64,000 bases of DNA from Mesorhizobium sp. 131-2-1 (GCF_016756535.1 NZ_AP023247.1:3038501-3102500), one strand, 5' to 3'. Positions 17,907 through 27,385 are shown, counted from the first letter of the stretch. Translations and numbers: made by a program. The notes: generated by a model from the letters alone, not told the origin.

Positions 17907-18836
17907 TCAACAGACCTTAGCGTCGAATGCCGCTCGAAGCGTCTCGAACGGCGCCAGCGCGCCGCGCACCTGCACGACGGCGGCTGCGACGCGATGCGCG
18001 CGCAGCGCCGCGTCGGCCGGTGAATGGCCGGCCAGTCGCGCGGCGAGATAGCCGCCATTGAAGGAATCGCCGGCGCCCGTGGTATCGACCGGCGTCGCGA
18101 CATGCACGGCCGGAACCGGTTGGAAGGCGCCGTTGACGGCGATCAGCGCCGCGTCCTCGCCATTCTTGACGACAACTTCGCCGACCAGTCGGCCGAGCCT
18201 CTCGGCGGTCGCCTGCGGGGTCGTATCGCCAAACAGCATCTGCTCGTCGGGAAAGGTCGGCAGAGCGATATCGGCGACGGCAAGCGCCTCGGTGATTGCC
18301 GACTGCGCTTCCTCGCGGCTGTGCCAGAGCCGCGGCCGGTAATTGGGATCGAAGGCGACCAGTGAGCCGGCCGCCCGCGCCTTGGCCACCGCCTCAAGCA
18401 ATGTCTTGCGCGAAACCTGCTCCAGAATTGCCAAAGTGATTCCGGAAAAATAAGCAAGCGACTGGTTTTCAAGGCTTTTCGCCAAGGCCTCGGGATCCGA
18501 CGCCAGTTGCCTGGCGGCGGCGTCGGCGCGCCAGTAGGTGAAGGCACGCTCGGCGCCGGTAAGCGTGATGGCGTACAGGCCGGGCCGGGCGCCTGGAATG
18601 ACAGGGCTTTGGCCAATGCCGATGCCGTTTTCGGCGAAGAAGGCGATCTGGCCTTTCGAGAACGGGTCGTCGCCGAAGGCCGAGACATAGCTCGCCGGCC
18701 GCTCGCCGCTCAACGCATGCAGCGCCCACAGCGTGTTGAACGTGTCGCCGGCAAAGCCCATGCGCCAGTTGGGGCCGGTCTGGCCCGACAGCTCGAGCAT
18801 GCATTCGCCGATCGAGGCGACGCCGTTTGCAGCCAT
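17907..18836 (-). CDS. kdgK: PfkB-family sugar kinase, probably 2-keto-3-deoxygluconate kinase
   Basis: A 309-residue ribokinase-fold protein. The PfkB ATP-binding signature DTTGAGDSFNGGYLAARLAG is near the C-terminus with the catalytic Asp in GAGD. The N-terminal SIGECMLEL, substrate region GFAGDTFNTLWAL, and especially the GLYAI...FTYWRADAAAR region fit KDG kinases, which phosphorylate 2-keto-3-deoxygluconate for the Entner-Doudoroff route. No aldolase gene is adjacent, so the exact substrate is moderately certain only. Confidence 0.8.
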   Translation of the reverse strand: MAANGVASIGECMLELSGQTGPNWRMGFAGDTFNTLWALHALSGERPASYVSAFGDDPFSKGQIAFFAENGIGIGQSPVIPGARPGLYAITLTGAERAFTYWRADAAARQLASDPEALAKSLENQSLAYFSGITLAILEQVSRKTLLEAVAKARAAGSLVAFDPNYRPRLWHSREEAQSAITEALAVADIALPTFPDEQMLFGDTTPQATAERLGRLVGEVVVKNGEDAALIAVNGAFQPVPAVHVATPVDTTGAGDSFNGGYLAARLAGHSPADAALRAHRVAAAVVQVRGALAPFETLRAAFDAKVC

Positions 18837-18850
18837 CTATCTCTCTCCCG

Positions 18851-18900
18851 GTGCATGTTGCCCAAAAGTGTGCAGCAGTTTTTGGGACAACGACCTGCAC
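18851..18900. repeat. Interspersed palindromic repeat, copy 2
   Basis: The reverse complement matches the element at 8456-8507 (GTCCCAAAA...CTTTTGGGC, with ACATGCA at the end). The palindrome is less perfect: GTGCA/TGCAC outer and CCCAAAA/TTTTGGG inner arms. It lies in the region between the divergent kinase and YtkA-like genes. Confidence 0.75.
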
Positions 18901-19045
18901 AAACCAAAGTGCCGTTGCTGTAGCTTTTTGCAGCCGGCAACGCCATGCTTGGCGGCGCCCGATTTTTGCGCCAGAAGCGTTTTCCCACAGTCGCGGCGGG
19001 ACGCGATCCACCCGCTGGAACGTTGTGCTTTGAGAAGGAACCGGT

Positions 19046-19489
19046 TTGGCATCCCTATGGCGCTATCTTCTCGCGGGTCTTGGTCTGGCCGCCTTGCTGG
19101 CAGGCGTCCTAGCGATCGTCTATCTGACTGCCCCGCAAACGGCGCCTGGCCCCGACACGTCGCGCTCGAAGACGACGGCAAACGGGCTGTTCGTCGCCAG
19201 CTTCCAGCCGGAACGGGGCGTGATCAGGCAAGGCGAATTGCAGTCCTGGCTGCTGACGCTGAAGACGGTCAAGGGCGATCCGGTGGAGGGTGCGGCGATC
19301 ACCGTTTCCGGCGGCATGCCGCAGCACAATCATGGGCTGCCGACCAGCCCGCAGGCGACCGACTATCTGGGCGATGGGCGCTACCGCATCGACGGGCTGA
19401 AGTTCACGATGAGCGGCTGGTGGCAGCTGCGCTTTGCCATTTCCGCGGCGGCCGGGTCGGATACGGTCGTCTTCAATCTGGTGTTGTGA
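19046..19489 (+). CDS. YtkA-like membrane-anchored protein
   Basis: A 147-residue protein with one N-terminal transmembrane helix (about 5-28) and a periplasmic Ig-like domain. The GGMPQHNHGLPTSPQ loop is like the Met/His motif of the YtkA family and related FixH-like proteins, which may bind copper. No ATG is available; a TTG at 19046 with GAGAAGGA eight bases upstream gives the full helix. It overlaps nothing and is only 5 bp from the peroxidase gene, so the two are an operon. Role may be metal delivery or periplasmic redox upkeep; inference. Confidence 0.7.
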   Translation: MASLWRYLLAGLGLAALLAGVLAIVYLTAPQTAPGPDTSRSKTTANGLFVASFQPERGVIRQGELQSWLLTLKTVKGDPVEGAAITVSGGMPQHNHGLPTSPQATDYLGDGRYRIDGLKFTMSGWWQLRFAISAAAGSDTVVFNLVL

Positions 19490-19494
19490 ACTAG

Positions 19495-20697
19495 ATGAAC
19501 CGCAATCTCCTCTGTCTCCTCGTGCTTGCGGTGACGGTCATGCTTGCCGGCTGCGGCAAGCCACAATTTTCCGACGCCGAGAAGAAGTCCATCGCCTCGC
19601 TGGCGCTGAACACGCTGCCGCCGCTGAAACCCGATACCACCAACCGCTTCGCCGACGCGCCGGCGGCGGCGGCGCTCGGATCGACGTTGTTCTTCGACCA
19701 GGGCATGAGCCGCGACGGCACGGTTTCCTGCTCGACCTGCCACAAGATCGACCGCCAGTTCCAGGACGACCTGCCGCAAGCGGTCGGCATCGGCCGGACC
19801 AACCGGCGCACCATGCCGCTGGCGGGTGTGGCGCGCGACCCCTGGTTCTTTTGGGACGGGCGGCGCGACAGCCTGTGGGCGCAAGCGCTGACGCCGCTCG
19901 AAAACCAGTTGGAGCATGGCGGCAACCGCGCCGCCTTCGCGCATTACATCAAGAAGCGCTTCGGCGAGCGCTATGAGCGCATCTTCGGGCCGCTGCCCGA
20001 TCTTTCGACGGTACCGGCCAACGCCAGTCCGCTTGGCACCGATGCGGAGAAGGCGGCCTGGAACGCAATGCCCGACAGCCAGGCCGAGGACGTCAATCGC
20101 GTCTTTGCCAATATCGGCAAGGCGATCGCCGCCTTCGAGCGGTCGATCGAGCCGCCGCAGACGCGCTTCGACCGCTTCGCCATCGACCTGGCGACCGGTG
20201 CCGAGCCAAAGGGTGACGCGGCTTTCTCGCCGGAGGAGGTCCTCGGGCTGAAGCTGTTCATCGGCAAGGCCAATTGTGTGACCTGCCACAACGGTCCTCG
20301 CTTCACCGACAACTTTTTCCACAATACCGGCGTGCCGCCGGTCAAGGACCTGCCGCCGGATCGCGGCCGCATCGATGCGGTAGCGCAGGTCGAAACCGAC
20401 CCGTTCAACTGCTTCGGCGCCTTTCGTGACGGCGACGACAGCGCCTGCCGCGAGCTGCGCTTCATGGTCAAGGACGGGCCGCAACTGGCGCGCGCCTACA
20501 AGACGCCATCGCTGAGAGGTGCGGCCACGCGCGCGCCCTACATGCATGCTGGGCAGTTCTCCTCGCTCGACGAGGTCGTCGCGCATTACTCGAAGGCGCC
20601 GGCGAGCGTCGAGGGCGTTTCGGAGGTCCATCCGCTGCAGCTTTCCGACCGAGAACGCGCGGCGCTGGTGGCGTTCCTCAAGACACTGTCGGAATGA
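19495..20697 (+). CDS. Di-haem cytochrome c peroxidase family lipoprotein
   Basis: A 400-residue protein of the CcpA/MauG superfamily. A lipobox (LAGC20) predicts lipidation. Two haem c sites are C79-STC-H83 and C261-VTC-H265. The region RDPWFFWDGRRDSLWAQALTP and the C-terminal KTPSLRGAATRAPYMHAG fit the family. It would reduce H2O2 or oxidise a protein or small-molecule partner in the periplasm. It is co-transcribed with the YtkA-like gene and converges with putR, the two stops being 1 bp apart. Confidence 0.85.
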   Translation: MNRNLLCLLVLAVTVMLAGCGKPQFSDAEKKSIASLALNTLPPLKPDTTNRFADAPAAAALGSTLFFDQGMSRDGTVSCSTCHKIDRQFQDDLPQAVGIGRTNRRTMPLAGVARDPWFFWDGRRDSLWAQALTPLENQLEHGGNRAAFAHYIKKRFGERYERIFGPLPDLSTVPANASPLGTDAEKAAWNAMPDSQAEDVNRVFANIGKAIAAFERSIEPPQTRFDRFAIDLATGAEPKGDAAFSPEEVLGLKLFIGKANCVTCHNGPRFTDNFFHNTGVPPVKDLPPDRGRIDAVAQVETDPFNCFGAFRDGDDSACRELRFMVKDGPQLARAYKTPSLRGAATRAPYMHAGQFSSLDEVVAHYSKAPASVEGVSEVHPLQLSDRERAALVAFLKTLSE

Positions 20698-20698
20698 G

Positions 20699-21151
20699 TT
20701 AGCGGTCCTTCACCGTTTCCATCGCCACGAATGTCGAGGTCTGGGCGACGTGGGGGAGCGCCGAGATGCGCTCGCCGAGCACGCGACGGTAGGCGGCGAT
20801 ATCGGTGGTGCGGACCTTCAGGAGATAGTCGAAGCTCGACGCCATCATGTGGCATTGTTCGATCTCGGGCACCGCCTGCACGGCGCGGTTGAAGGCGTCG
20901 AGCGCGGCCGAGCGGGTGTCCGACAGCTTCACCTGGACGAAGGCGACATGGCCCTCACCCATACGCTCGCGGTCGATGATCGCCTGGTAGCCCCTAATGT
21001 AGCCGTCCTTCTCCAGCCGCCTCACGCGCGCCTGCACCGGCGTCTTCGACAGGCCGACCTTGCCGGCCAGCTCCGACATGGAAAGCCGCCCGTCGCGCGC
21101 CAGCGCCGACAAGATGTTGCGGTCAATGCGGTCCAATTGGTCTTCTGTCAT
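20699..21151 (-). CDS. putR: Lrp/AsnC-family regulator, probably PutR
   Basis: A 150-residue regulator: N-terminal winged helix-turn-helix (about 1-60, LDRIDRNILSALARDGRLSMSELA, LSKTPVQARVRRLEKDGYIRG) and C-terminal RAM effector domain. It is divergent from putA, the arrangement of alphaproteobacterial PutR, which activates proline catabolism in response to proline. The PutA here has no DNA-binding domain of its own, so a separate regulator is expected. The ATG at 21151 begins MTEDQLDRID. Confidence 0.9.
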   Translation of the reverse strand: MTEDQLDRIDRNILSALARDGRLSMSELAGKVGLSKTPVQARVRRLEKDGYIRGYQAIIDRERMGEGHVAFVQVKLSDTRSAALDAFNRAVQAVPEIEQCHMMASSFDYLLKVRTTDIAAYRRVLGERISALPHVAQTSTFVAMETVKDR

Positions 21152-21316
21152 CGAATTTGTGGTCCGATTGGTGAGAATACTACGCAAATGATAGATCAAT
21201 TGGCCCACATTGTCGATTTCTTTGGACCGACCGAAATCCGCAACTGTGCTAGTTTGCGCCATTCGGTCCGGTGACCGCCGGTCCGCTCCCTGATGCTCGC
21301 TCCACAGGACCCCGCC
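21152..21316. promoter_or_regulatory. putR/putA divergent control region
   Basis: A 165-bp AT-richer stretch between the two start codons. It holds GGTCCGATTGG near putR and GGACCGACCGAAATCCG and CGGTCCGG near putA, related half-sites that could bind the Lrp-type regulator. No exact consensus is claimed. Confidence 0.45.
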
Positions 21317-24300
21317 ATGCCGCTCGACGCCATTCGCCAACAGATCCGTGCCAACTATCTGCCCGACGAAGACGAGGCGGTGAAGCGCCTGTCGGATGCG
21401 ACCGGGCTCTCGGCAGATGGTCGCAAGGCGATCTCGGCCCGCGCCGCCGATCTGGTGCGTGCGGTGCGCGGCTCGACCGATCCGCGGCTGATGGAGGTGT
21501 TCCTCTCCGCCTATGGCCTGTCGACCAAGGAAGGCGTGGCGCTGATGTGCCTTGCCGAAGCGCTGCTGCGCGTGCCCGACGCCGAGACGATGGACGACCT
21601 CATCGCCGACAAGATCGCGCCGCACGACTGGTCGGCGCATTCGGGCAGCTCGAGCTCCATCTTCGTCAATGCCTCGACCTGGGCGCTGATGCTGACCGGG
21701 CGCGTGCTGGACGAGGGCGAGGGCGGTATCGAAGGCACGCTGCGCGCCATGGTGCGCAGACTTGGCGAACCTGTGATCCGCAAGGCGGTTGCGGCCGCCA
21801 TGCGCGAAATGGGCGAGCAGTTCGTGCTCGGCCGCACCATCGCGGAAGCCGTCAAGCGCGGCCGGCCGATGACGCAGAAGGGCTATCTCTATTCCTTCGA
21901 CATGCTGGGCGAGGCGGCCCGCACCGAGGCCGACGCGTTGCGCTATCACAAGGCCTATGCCGACGCGATCTCCTCGCTCGATGCTGGCTCCAACGGTCCC
22001 GATATCCGCCACAACCACGGCATTTCGGTCAAGCTGTCGGCGCTGCATCCGCGTTACGAGGTGGCGCAGAAGGACGCGATGCTGCCGGTGATGGCCGAGC
22101 GGCTGCTGTCGCTGGCGCTCGCGGCGCGCCATTCGCGCATGGGCCTCAACATCGATGCCGAGGAGGCCGACCGCCTCGACCTGTCGCTCGATGTCATCGA
22201 GCGCGTGCTGGCCGAGCCGGAGCTCGCCGGCTGGAACGGGTTCGGGGTGGTGGTGCAAGCGTATGGGCCACGCGCGGCCTTCGTCATCGACTGGCTCTAC
22301 GCGCTGGCAAAGAAGTACGACCGCACCATCATGGTGCGGCTGGTCAAGGGCGCTTATTGGGACACCGAGATCAAGCGGGCGCAGACGCTGGGGCTCGCCG
22401 GCTATCCGGTCTTCACCCGCAAGACCAACACCGATGTCTCCTACATGGCCTGCGCGAAGAAGCTGCTGTCGATGACCGACCGCATCTATCCGCAGTTCGC
22501 CACCCACAATGCGCATACGGTGGCCGCCATCCTGTCGATGGCCAAGGATCGCGACTCCTTCGAGTTCCAGCGCCTGCACGGCATGGGCGAGGCGCTGCAC
22601 GAGACGGTGCGCCAGGCCGAAGGCACGCGCTGCCGCATCTATGCGCCGGTCGGCGCGCATTCCGACCTGCTCGCCTATCTGGTGCGCCGTCTGCTGGAAA
22701 ATGGCGCCAATTCCTCCTTCGTCCACCAGCTCACCGACGAGGAGGTGGAGCCGGAGGACATCGCGCGCGACCCGCTTGAGACGGTCGAGAAGCAGGGCCC
22801 GGCCGCCAACCCGGCGATCGTCCGACCCGCCGCGATCTTCGGCGCCGGGCGCCGAAACTCGAGGGGGGTGGACATCACCGACCCGGTGACGCTGGCCGCG
22901 ATCGACAAGGCCAAGGCCGAGTTTGCCGGACCGGACCGCTGGCACGCGAAGCCGATCACGCGCGCCGCCGGCTACGGCAAGGAGCGCAAGGTGGTCAATC
23001 CGGCGAAACCCGACGAGGTTGTCGGCACGATCCACGAGGCCGCCGCCAAGCAGGTCACCACCGCCGTGCGCATCGCGGTCGAGGCGCAGCCGGCCTGGGC
23101 GAAGCGTCCGGTCGCAGAGCGCGCGGCGATCCTCAACCGCGCCGCCGACCTCTATGAGGCCAACGCGGCCGAATTCTTCGCGCTCGCCACCCGCGAGGCC
23201 GGCAAGTCGCTGGCCGACGGCGTCGCCGAGGTGCGCGAGGCGGTCGACTTCCTGCGCTTCTACGCCGCCGAGGCCGCCAATGCGGAGACGGGCACCGAGG
23301 CGCGTGGCGCGATCGTCTGCATCTCGCCATGGAATTTCCCGCTTGCCATCTTCACCGGCCAGATCGCTGCCGCCCTCGTCACCGGCAACTCCGTCATTGC
23401 CAAGCCGGCCGAGCAGACGCCGCTGATCGCCTTCCGCGCCGTCGAGATGCTGCGCGAGGCCGGCGTGCCCGAAGACATCATCCAGCTTCTGCCCGGCGAC
23501 GGCCCCTCCGTCGGCGCGCCGCTGACGGCCGATCCGCGCATTGCCGGCGTCTGCTTCACCGGCTCGACCGAGGTCGCCAAGCTGATCGAGAAGCAGCTGG
23601 CCGAGACGGCGGCGCCGGACGCCATGCTGATCGCCGAGACCGGCGGACTGAATGCGATGATCGTCGATTCCACCGCACTGCCAGAGCAGGCGGTGCGCGA
23701 CATCCTCGCTTCCGCCTTCCAGAGCGCCGGCCAGCGCTGCTCGGCGCTGCGCGTGCTCTACGTGCAAAAAGACGTCGAGAAGAAAATGCTGGAGATGCTG
23801 AAGGGCGCGATGGAAGCGCTCAACCTCGGCGATCCGTGGCTGATCTCGACCGATGTCGGCCCGGTCATCGATGACGAAGCGCAGGCGTCGATCAGCGACT
23901 ATTGCACGAAGATGGGGCTGCAGGGCCGGTTGATCGCCAAGTTGGAAGCACCGAAAAATGGCCGCTTCGTCGCGCCGCATGTCTTCCGCGTCAAGGGCAT
24001 CGAGGAGATGGAGCGCGAGGTGTTCGGCCCGGTGCTGCATGTCGCCACCTTCGACGCCGACGAGATCGACGCCGTCATCGCCGCCATCAACCGTAAGGGC
24101 TATGGCCTCACCTTCGGCCTGCACACCCGTATCGAAGGCCGCGTCCAGCATTTCGTCGACGGCATCCATGCCGGCAACATCTACGTCAATCGCAACCAGA
24201 TCGGTGCCGTGGTCGGCTCGCAGCCTTTTGGCGGCGAGGGGCTTTCCGGCACCGGGCCGAAGGCCGGCGGGCCGCATTATCTGCGGCGCTTCCGCAAGGG

Positions 24301-24925
24301 GCCGGAGGCCGGCACGCATGTCGCCGAGGGCCACAAGGTGACGGCGACCGAGCTCGCCGACAACCTGCCCGATCCGGCGCTGGGCGGCTGGTCGACGCGG
24401 CCCGACCGGGTGGCGATCCTGAGGAAGCACCTGCGCGGCAAGGGCGCGGCGGCCATTGGCGCGGCGGCAAGCATCGATTTCGGCCAGGTCGATCTACCAG
24501 GCCCGACGGGCGAGGCCAACACGCTGTCGCTCGCGCCGCGCGGCCGCGTGCTCTGTCTCGGACCGGATCCGGACACGCTGCTGGCGCAGGCGATCCAGGC
24601 GCTTGCTGCCGGCAACGCCGTGCTTGCGGTGGCGCCGGGCGCGCCGGCGGCGCTGTCGGCGCTGACCGGCAAGGGCCTGCCGATCGCGGCCATAGACGGC
24701 CGGCCGGACCCGGTCGAGGCGCGCGCGCTGCGCGTCGATGTCGTCGCCTTCTCGGGCACGCCGGAGGCAGCGCGCATCGTGCGCAAGGTCATTGCCGAGC
24801 GCACCGGCCCGATCGTGCCGCTGGTCAGCGAGGTGCTCAATCCGGCTGCCTATGCGCATGAGCGCGCCGTCTGCGTCGACACCACGGCGGCGGGCGGCAA
24901 TGCCAGCCTGCTGGCTGCCGCGTAG
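21317..24925 (+). CDS. putA: Bifunctional proline dehydrogenase / P5C dehydrogenase PutA
   Basis: A 1202-residue enzyme oxidising proline to glutamate. The FAD proline-dehydrogenase barrel (about 60-470) shows RLVKGAYWDTEIK, ATHNAHT and QRLHGMGE. The aldehyde-dehydrogenase half (about 510-1000) shows ISPWNFPLAIFTGQ, FTGSTEVAK, catalytic Glu in AETGGLNAMIV and C808 in AGQRCSALRVL. A C-terminal extension of about 180 residues follows. The start at 21317 (MPLDAIRQQIRANYLPDEDE) has no ribbon-helix-helix domain, unlike E. coli PutA, in keeping with control by the divergent Lrp-type gene. An ATG at 21293 is also open. Confidence 0.95.
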   Translation: MPLDAIRQQIRANYLPDEDEAVKRLSDATGLSADGRKAISARAADLVRAVRGSTDPRLMEVFLSAYGLSTKEGVALMCLAEALLRVPDAETMDDLIADKIAPHDWSAHSGSSSSIFVNASTWALMLTGRVLDEGEGGIEGTLRAMVRRLGEPVIRKAVAAAMREMGEQFVLGRTIAEAVKRGRPMTQKGYLYSFDMLGEAARTEADALRYHKAYADAISSLDAGSNGPDIRHNHGISVKLSALHPRYEVAQKDAMLPVMAERLLSLALAARHSRMGLNIDAEEADRLDLSLDVIERVLAEPELAGWNGFGVVVQAYGPRAAFVIDWLYALAKKYDRTIMVRLVKGAYWDTEIKRAQTLGLAGYPVFTRKTNTDVSYMACAKKLLSMTDRIYPQFATHNAHTVAAILSMAKDRDSFEFQRLHGMGEALHETVRQAEGTRCRIYAPVGAHSDLLAYLVRRLLENGANSSFVHQLTDEEVEPEDIARDPLETVEKQGPAANPAIVRPAAIFGAGRRNSRGVDITDPVTLAAIDKAKAEFAGPDRWHAKPITRAAGYGKERKVVNPAKPDEVVGTIHEAAAKQVTTAVRIAVEAQPAWAKRPVAERAAILNRAADLYEANAAEFFALATREAGKSLADGVAEVREAVDFLRFYAAEAANAETGTEARGAIVCISPWNFPLAIFTGQIAAALVTGNSVIAKPAEQTPLIAFRAVEMLREAGVPEDIIQLLPGDGPSVGAPLTADPRIAGVCFTGSTEVAKLIEKQLAETAAPDAMLIAETGGLNAMIVDSTALPEQAVRDILASAFQSAGQRCSALRVLYVQKDVEKKMLEMLKGAMEALNLGDPWLISTDVGPVIDDEAQASISDYCTKMGLQGRLIAKLEAPKNGRFVAPHVFRVKGIEEMEREVFGPVLHVATFDADEIDAVIAAINRKGYGLTFGLHTRIEGRVQHFVDGIHAGNIYVNRNQIGAVVGSQPFGGEGLSGTGPKAGGPHYLRRFRKGPEAGTHVAEGHKVTATELADNLPDPALGGWSTRPDRVAILRKHLRGKGAAAIGAAASIDFGQVDLPGPTGEANTLSLAPRGRVLCLGPDPDTLLAQAIQALAAGNAVLAVAPGAPAALSALTGKGLPIAAIDGRPDPVEARALRVDVVAFSGTPEAARIVRKVIAERTGPIVPLVSEVLNPAAYAHERAVCVDTTAAGGNASLLAAA

Positions 24926-25014
24926 TGCCGAGCCCAAGTCCGGTGCGTGTGTTGCAAGGAGGCCGCGCACCCGGATAAACATGCGCCGACCGATCATGCG
25001 GCGAGGCCGAACAG

Positions 25015-26058
25015 ATGGAAGACAAATCGCCGTTCGCGCTTCCGCGAGTCAGCGTGGTCATCACCAGTTACAACTATCGCGCCTATGTCGAGGACGCGAT
25101 CCGTTCGGTCCTGGCGCAGACCTATCGCAACTGGGACTGCGTGATCGTCGACGATGCCTCGACCGACGGCTCGGCCGACCACATCCGCGCGCTGCTTGAA
25201 AAGATCGGCGATCCGCGCCTGCGTCTCATGGCGCGGCCGCAAAATGGTGGCCAGCTCGCCTCACTCCGCGACGGCGTTGCCGCAAGCGAAGCGCATTTCG
25301 TGGCGTTGCTCGATTCCGACGACGTCTGGCTGCCGGACTTCCTGCTTGCGCATCTGTCGGCGCATCTCAGCACGACGCAGCCGGCGTCACTATCCAGCTC
25401 CGATCTTTTCATAGTCGATTCCGAGCGCGCCTTGCTGGCCGGCAGTTTTGTCATGCTGCATAAAACCGGACAGGGCGCGGACGGGACCACGATCTCGCGC
25501 AGCAGCCAGGTCGGCGAGATGGCACGTGAGCTCGCCTATCCTTCAGAGCATCCTGTCACCTATTTCGGACCCAGAACCTATGGCTGGATGTGGGCGCCGA
25601 CATCGTCGATGGTCTTCAGGCGTGGCGCGCTGGAGCCCGTCCTGGCATTCCCGTTCAAGGTGACGATCGGCACCGACTATCTGGCGGCGACATGCGCGCA
25701 CCTGGCCGCCGGCAGCCTCATCCTGTCTGAGTGCCTCGGCCTCTATCGCCTGCATGGCTCCAACGCATCTGGCGGTCTTGCCTATGCCGGCGGCCGCATG
25801 CAGCTGTCACCGGCGTATGCCTCCCTCGACGCCGCGATGGGCGCGGACGTATACGACTATGTCCTTGCCAATGCGGAGCGGCTAAGTGCCATCCACGGCA
25901 GGGATTTCGTGTCCGGGTTCCTGTCCAGCCATGTGCGGCGGTTTGGTGATTTGGCCAGCGATCCGCGGCTTGCGCCATTTATGGAGCGCAAGAGCCTCTT
26001 GCGGAAGGCGCGCAAGCGCTTCGTGCGGACGCTGCGTCGGCTGGCTGGCGGTTCTTGA
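25015..26058 (+). CDS. Family 2 glycosyltransferase
   Basis: A 347-residue GT-A enzyme. The N-terminal signature VSVVITSYNYRAYVEDAIRS, VDDASTDGS and the metal-binding LLDSDDVWLPD are those of GT2 inverting transferases that use NDP-sugars. The C-terminal part (WMWAPTSSMVFRR, GTDYLAATCAH, YRLHGSNAS) is the acceptor region, and the basic tail (RKARKRFVRTLRRL) may bind membrane. It would add a sugar to a surface polysaccharide or glycolipid; no other polysaccharide genes are adjacent, so acceptor and sugar are unknown. Confidence 0.85.
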   Translation: MEDKSPFALPRVSVVITSYNYRAYVEDAIRSVLAQTYRNWDCVIVDDASTDGSADHIRALLEKIGDPRLRLMARPQNGGQLASLRDGVAASEAHFVALLDSDDVWLPDFLLAHLSAHLSTTQPASLSSSDLFIVDSERALLAGSFVMLHKTGQGADGTTISRSSQVGEMARELAYPSEHPVTYFGPRTYGWMWAPTSSMVFRRGALEPVLAFPFKVTIGTDYLAATCAHLAAGSLILSECLGLYRLHGSNASGGLAYAGGRMQLSPAYASLDAAMGADVYDYVLANAERLSAIHGRDFVSGFLSSHVRRFGDLASDPRLAPFMERKSLLRKARKRFVRTLRRLAGGS

Positions 26059-26077
26059 GGCCAAGCCGGATATCCCG

Positions 26078-26392
26078 TCAGGCGCCCTCGACGACCGAAA
26101 ACCCTTCGAATTGCGGATGGCCGAGATAGTGCACCTTGGAGGTGCCTGCGTTGCGGTGCGCGGCGCGGAAATTCTCCGATCTGGTCCAGGCGACGAAATC
26201 CTCGTGGCTTGCCCACACAGTGTGCGAGGCAAACAGCGTGTAGCCTTCGGCCTCGTTCAGTGGACCGCGCAGCAGGTGGAACTGTCTGAAACCTTTCATT
26301 TCAGACAGGCTGGTATCACGGTTCTTCCAGGCATGCTCGAAGGCTTCTTCCGAGCCGTTCTGGACCTTGAAGCGGTTCATGGCGATGTACAT
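26078..26392 (-). CDS. hmuQ: Haem-degrading monooxygenase HmuQ (IsdG/ABM fold)
   Basis: A 104-residue antibiotic-biosynthesis-monooxygenase-fold protein (MYIAMNRFKVQNGSEEAFE, GFRQFHLLRG, YTLFASHTVWASHEDFVAW). Rhizobial HmuQ/HmuD of this type cleave haem to biliverdin and release iron. ATG 26392 is preceded by AAAGGAACCCC; nine codons of further open frame upstream lack a ribosome site. It is the last gene of the hmuR-tonB side of the haem locus, 54 bp after tonB. Confidence 0.85.
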   Translation of the reverse strand: MYIAMNRFKVQNGSEEAFEHAWKNRDTSLSEMKGFRQFHLLRGPLNEAEGYTLFASHTVWASHEDFVAWTRSENFRAAHRNAGTSKVHYLGHPQFEGFSVVEGA

Positions 26393-26446
26393 GGGGTTCC
26401 TTTCAGAATGGCGAGCCAAGAGTTGATGGATCGAAGGTGCCGGGTT

Positions 26447-27385
26447 TCAAAATGGCCCGATCGCACCGGTGAACTCCAGGCGGTTGCCGACCTTTGACGG
26501 GATTGGGGGAAAGGGTGCGGCCTTGCGGACGAAGCCGAGCACGAGCTGGTCGAAGCTTGTCGATCCCGAGCTTTCCAGGACGCGCAGTTCATCGATGTTG
26601 CCCCGACTGCCGATGATGAAAGTGACAACGGTGTTGTTGCGCGCCGTCGCCTGTACCGAGGGTGGGACAGCTCGATAGACGCGGCCAAGCTTTCTGATGA
26701 CGTCGCTGCGATAGCTCGCCTCTGCCACCGTTCCTACCTCGTTTTGTTTCCGACCTTTGCTCGCCGTCCGTTCGGAACGGTTCTCGCCATCCACAGCGCC
26801 GCTTTTGTCTTCGGTCTCGCGAGATTTTTCGATGACCGGCCTGGCGGTCGGAATTGGCGGTTGTGCTGGAGCGGGAGGTGGGCTTTCGGTCTGAACGTCC
26901 GTGGGTGTTGGCTTCCTGTCGTCCTGCACGCTTTCGCCGTCATCGCGCGGGACGCTGGCGACAAGGATGTCCGGCTCTACTGGCCTTCTTTCAGCTGCCT
27001 CCTGCGAAGGCTGTGGTTTCGGCGCCTCGGTGGGCCGAACCGGTTCTGTCGGCTTCACTGTCTTTGTCGGTTGCACTGGCTTGGGCTGCCGCGGGGCCGG
27101 CACCAAGGCCACATTCACAGCCGCCGGTTCCGGGTTGAGCGCACTGCCCACGACATCGGTGCCAGACCGGTCGCTGCCCTCCGTCTGGGCCGAATCCTGA
27201 AAATCGTTTCTCGCTGAAGGCGAGATCAGTAATGCCGCCACCACCGCACCATGGATCAGGCACGAGGCCACGATCGCCACCGGCCATTTGCCGCTCTCTG
27301 CGCGGGAACGCACGTCCGCCAGCGGCTCGCCTGAGGCGATCGCCAACTGGTCGCTCGTGTCGGAAATTTCAACGATATCCTGCAT
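26447..27385 (-). CDS. tonB: TonB-family energy transducer of the haem locus
   Basis: A 312-residue protein with a short cytoplasmic N-terminus, one transmembrane helix (about WPVAIVASCLIHGAVVAALLI), a long Pro/Lys/Glu-rich periplasmic spacer (KPVQPTKTVKPTEPVRPTE and later PPPAPAQPPIPTARP), and a C-terminal TonB fold (SYRSDVIRKLGRVYRAVPPS, VTFIIGSRGNIDELRVLESSG). It transmits proton-motive force to HmuR. Start MQDIVEIS at 27385; no strong ribosome site is visible. No exbB/exbD is in the window. Confidence 0.85.
   Translation of the reverse strand: MQDIVEISDTSDQLAIASGEPLADVRSRAESGKWPVAIVASCLIHGAVVAALLISPSARNDFQDSAQTEGSDRSGTDVVGSALNPEPAAVNVALVPAPRQPKPVQPTKTVKPTEPVRPTEAPKPQPSQEAAERRPVEPDILVASVPRDDGESVQDDRKPTPTDVQTESPPPAPAQPPIPTARPVIEKSRETEDKSGAVDGENRSERTASKGRKQNEVGTVAEASYRSDVIRKLGRVYRAVPPSVQATARNNTVVTFIIGSRGNIDELRVLESSGSTSFDQLVLGFVRKAAPFPPIPSKVGNRLEFTGAIGPF

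Noticed and set aside
20699..24430. A 1243-codon open frame on the minus strand
   Set aside because: It is antisense to putA, an artefact of GC-rich codons; only the last 150 codons (putR) are real.
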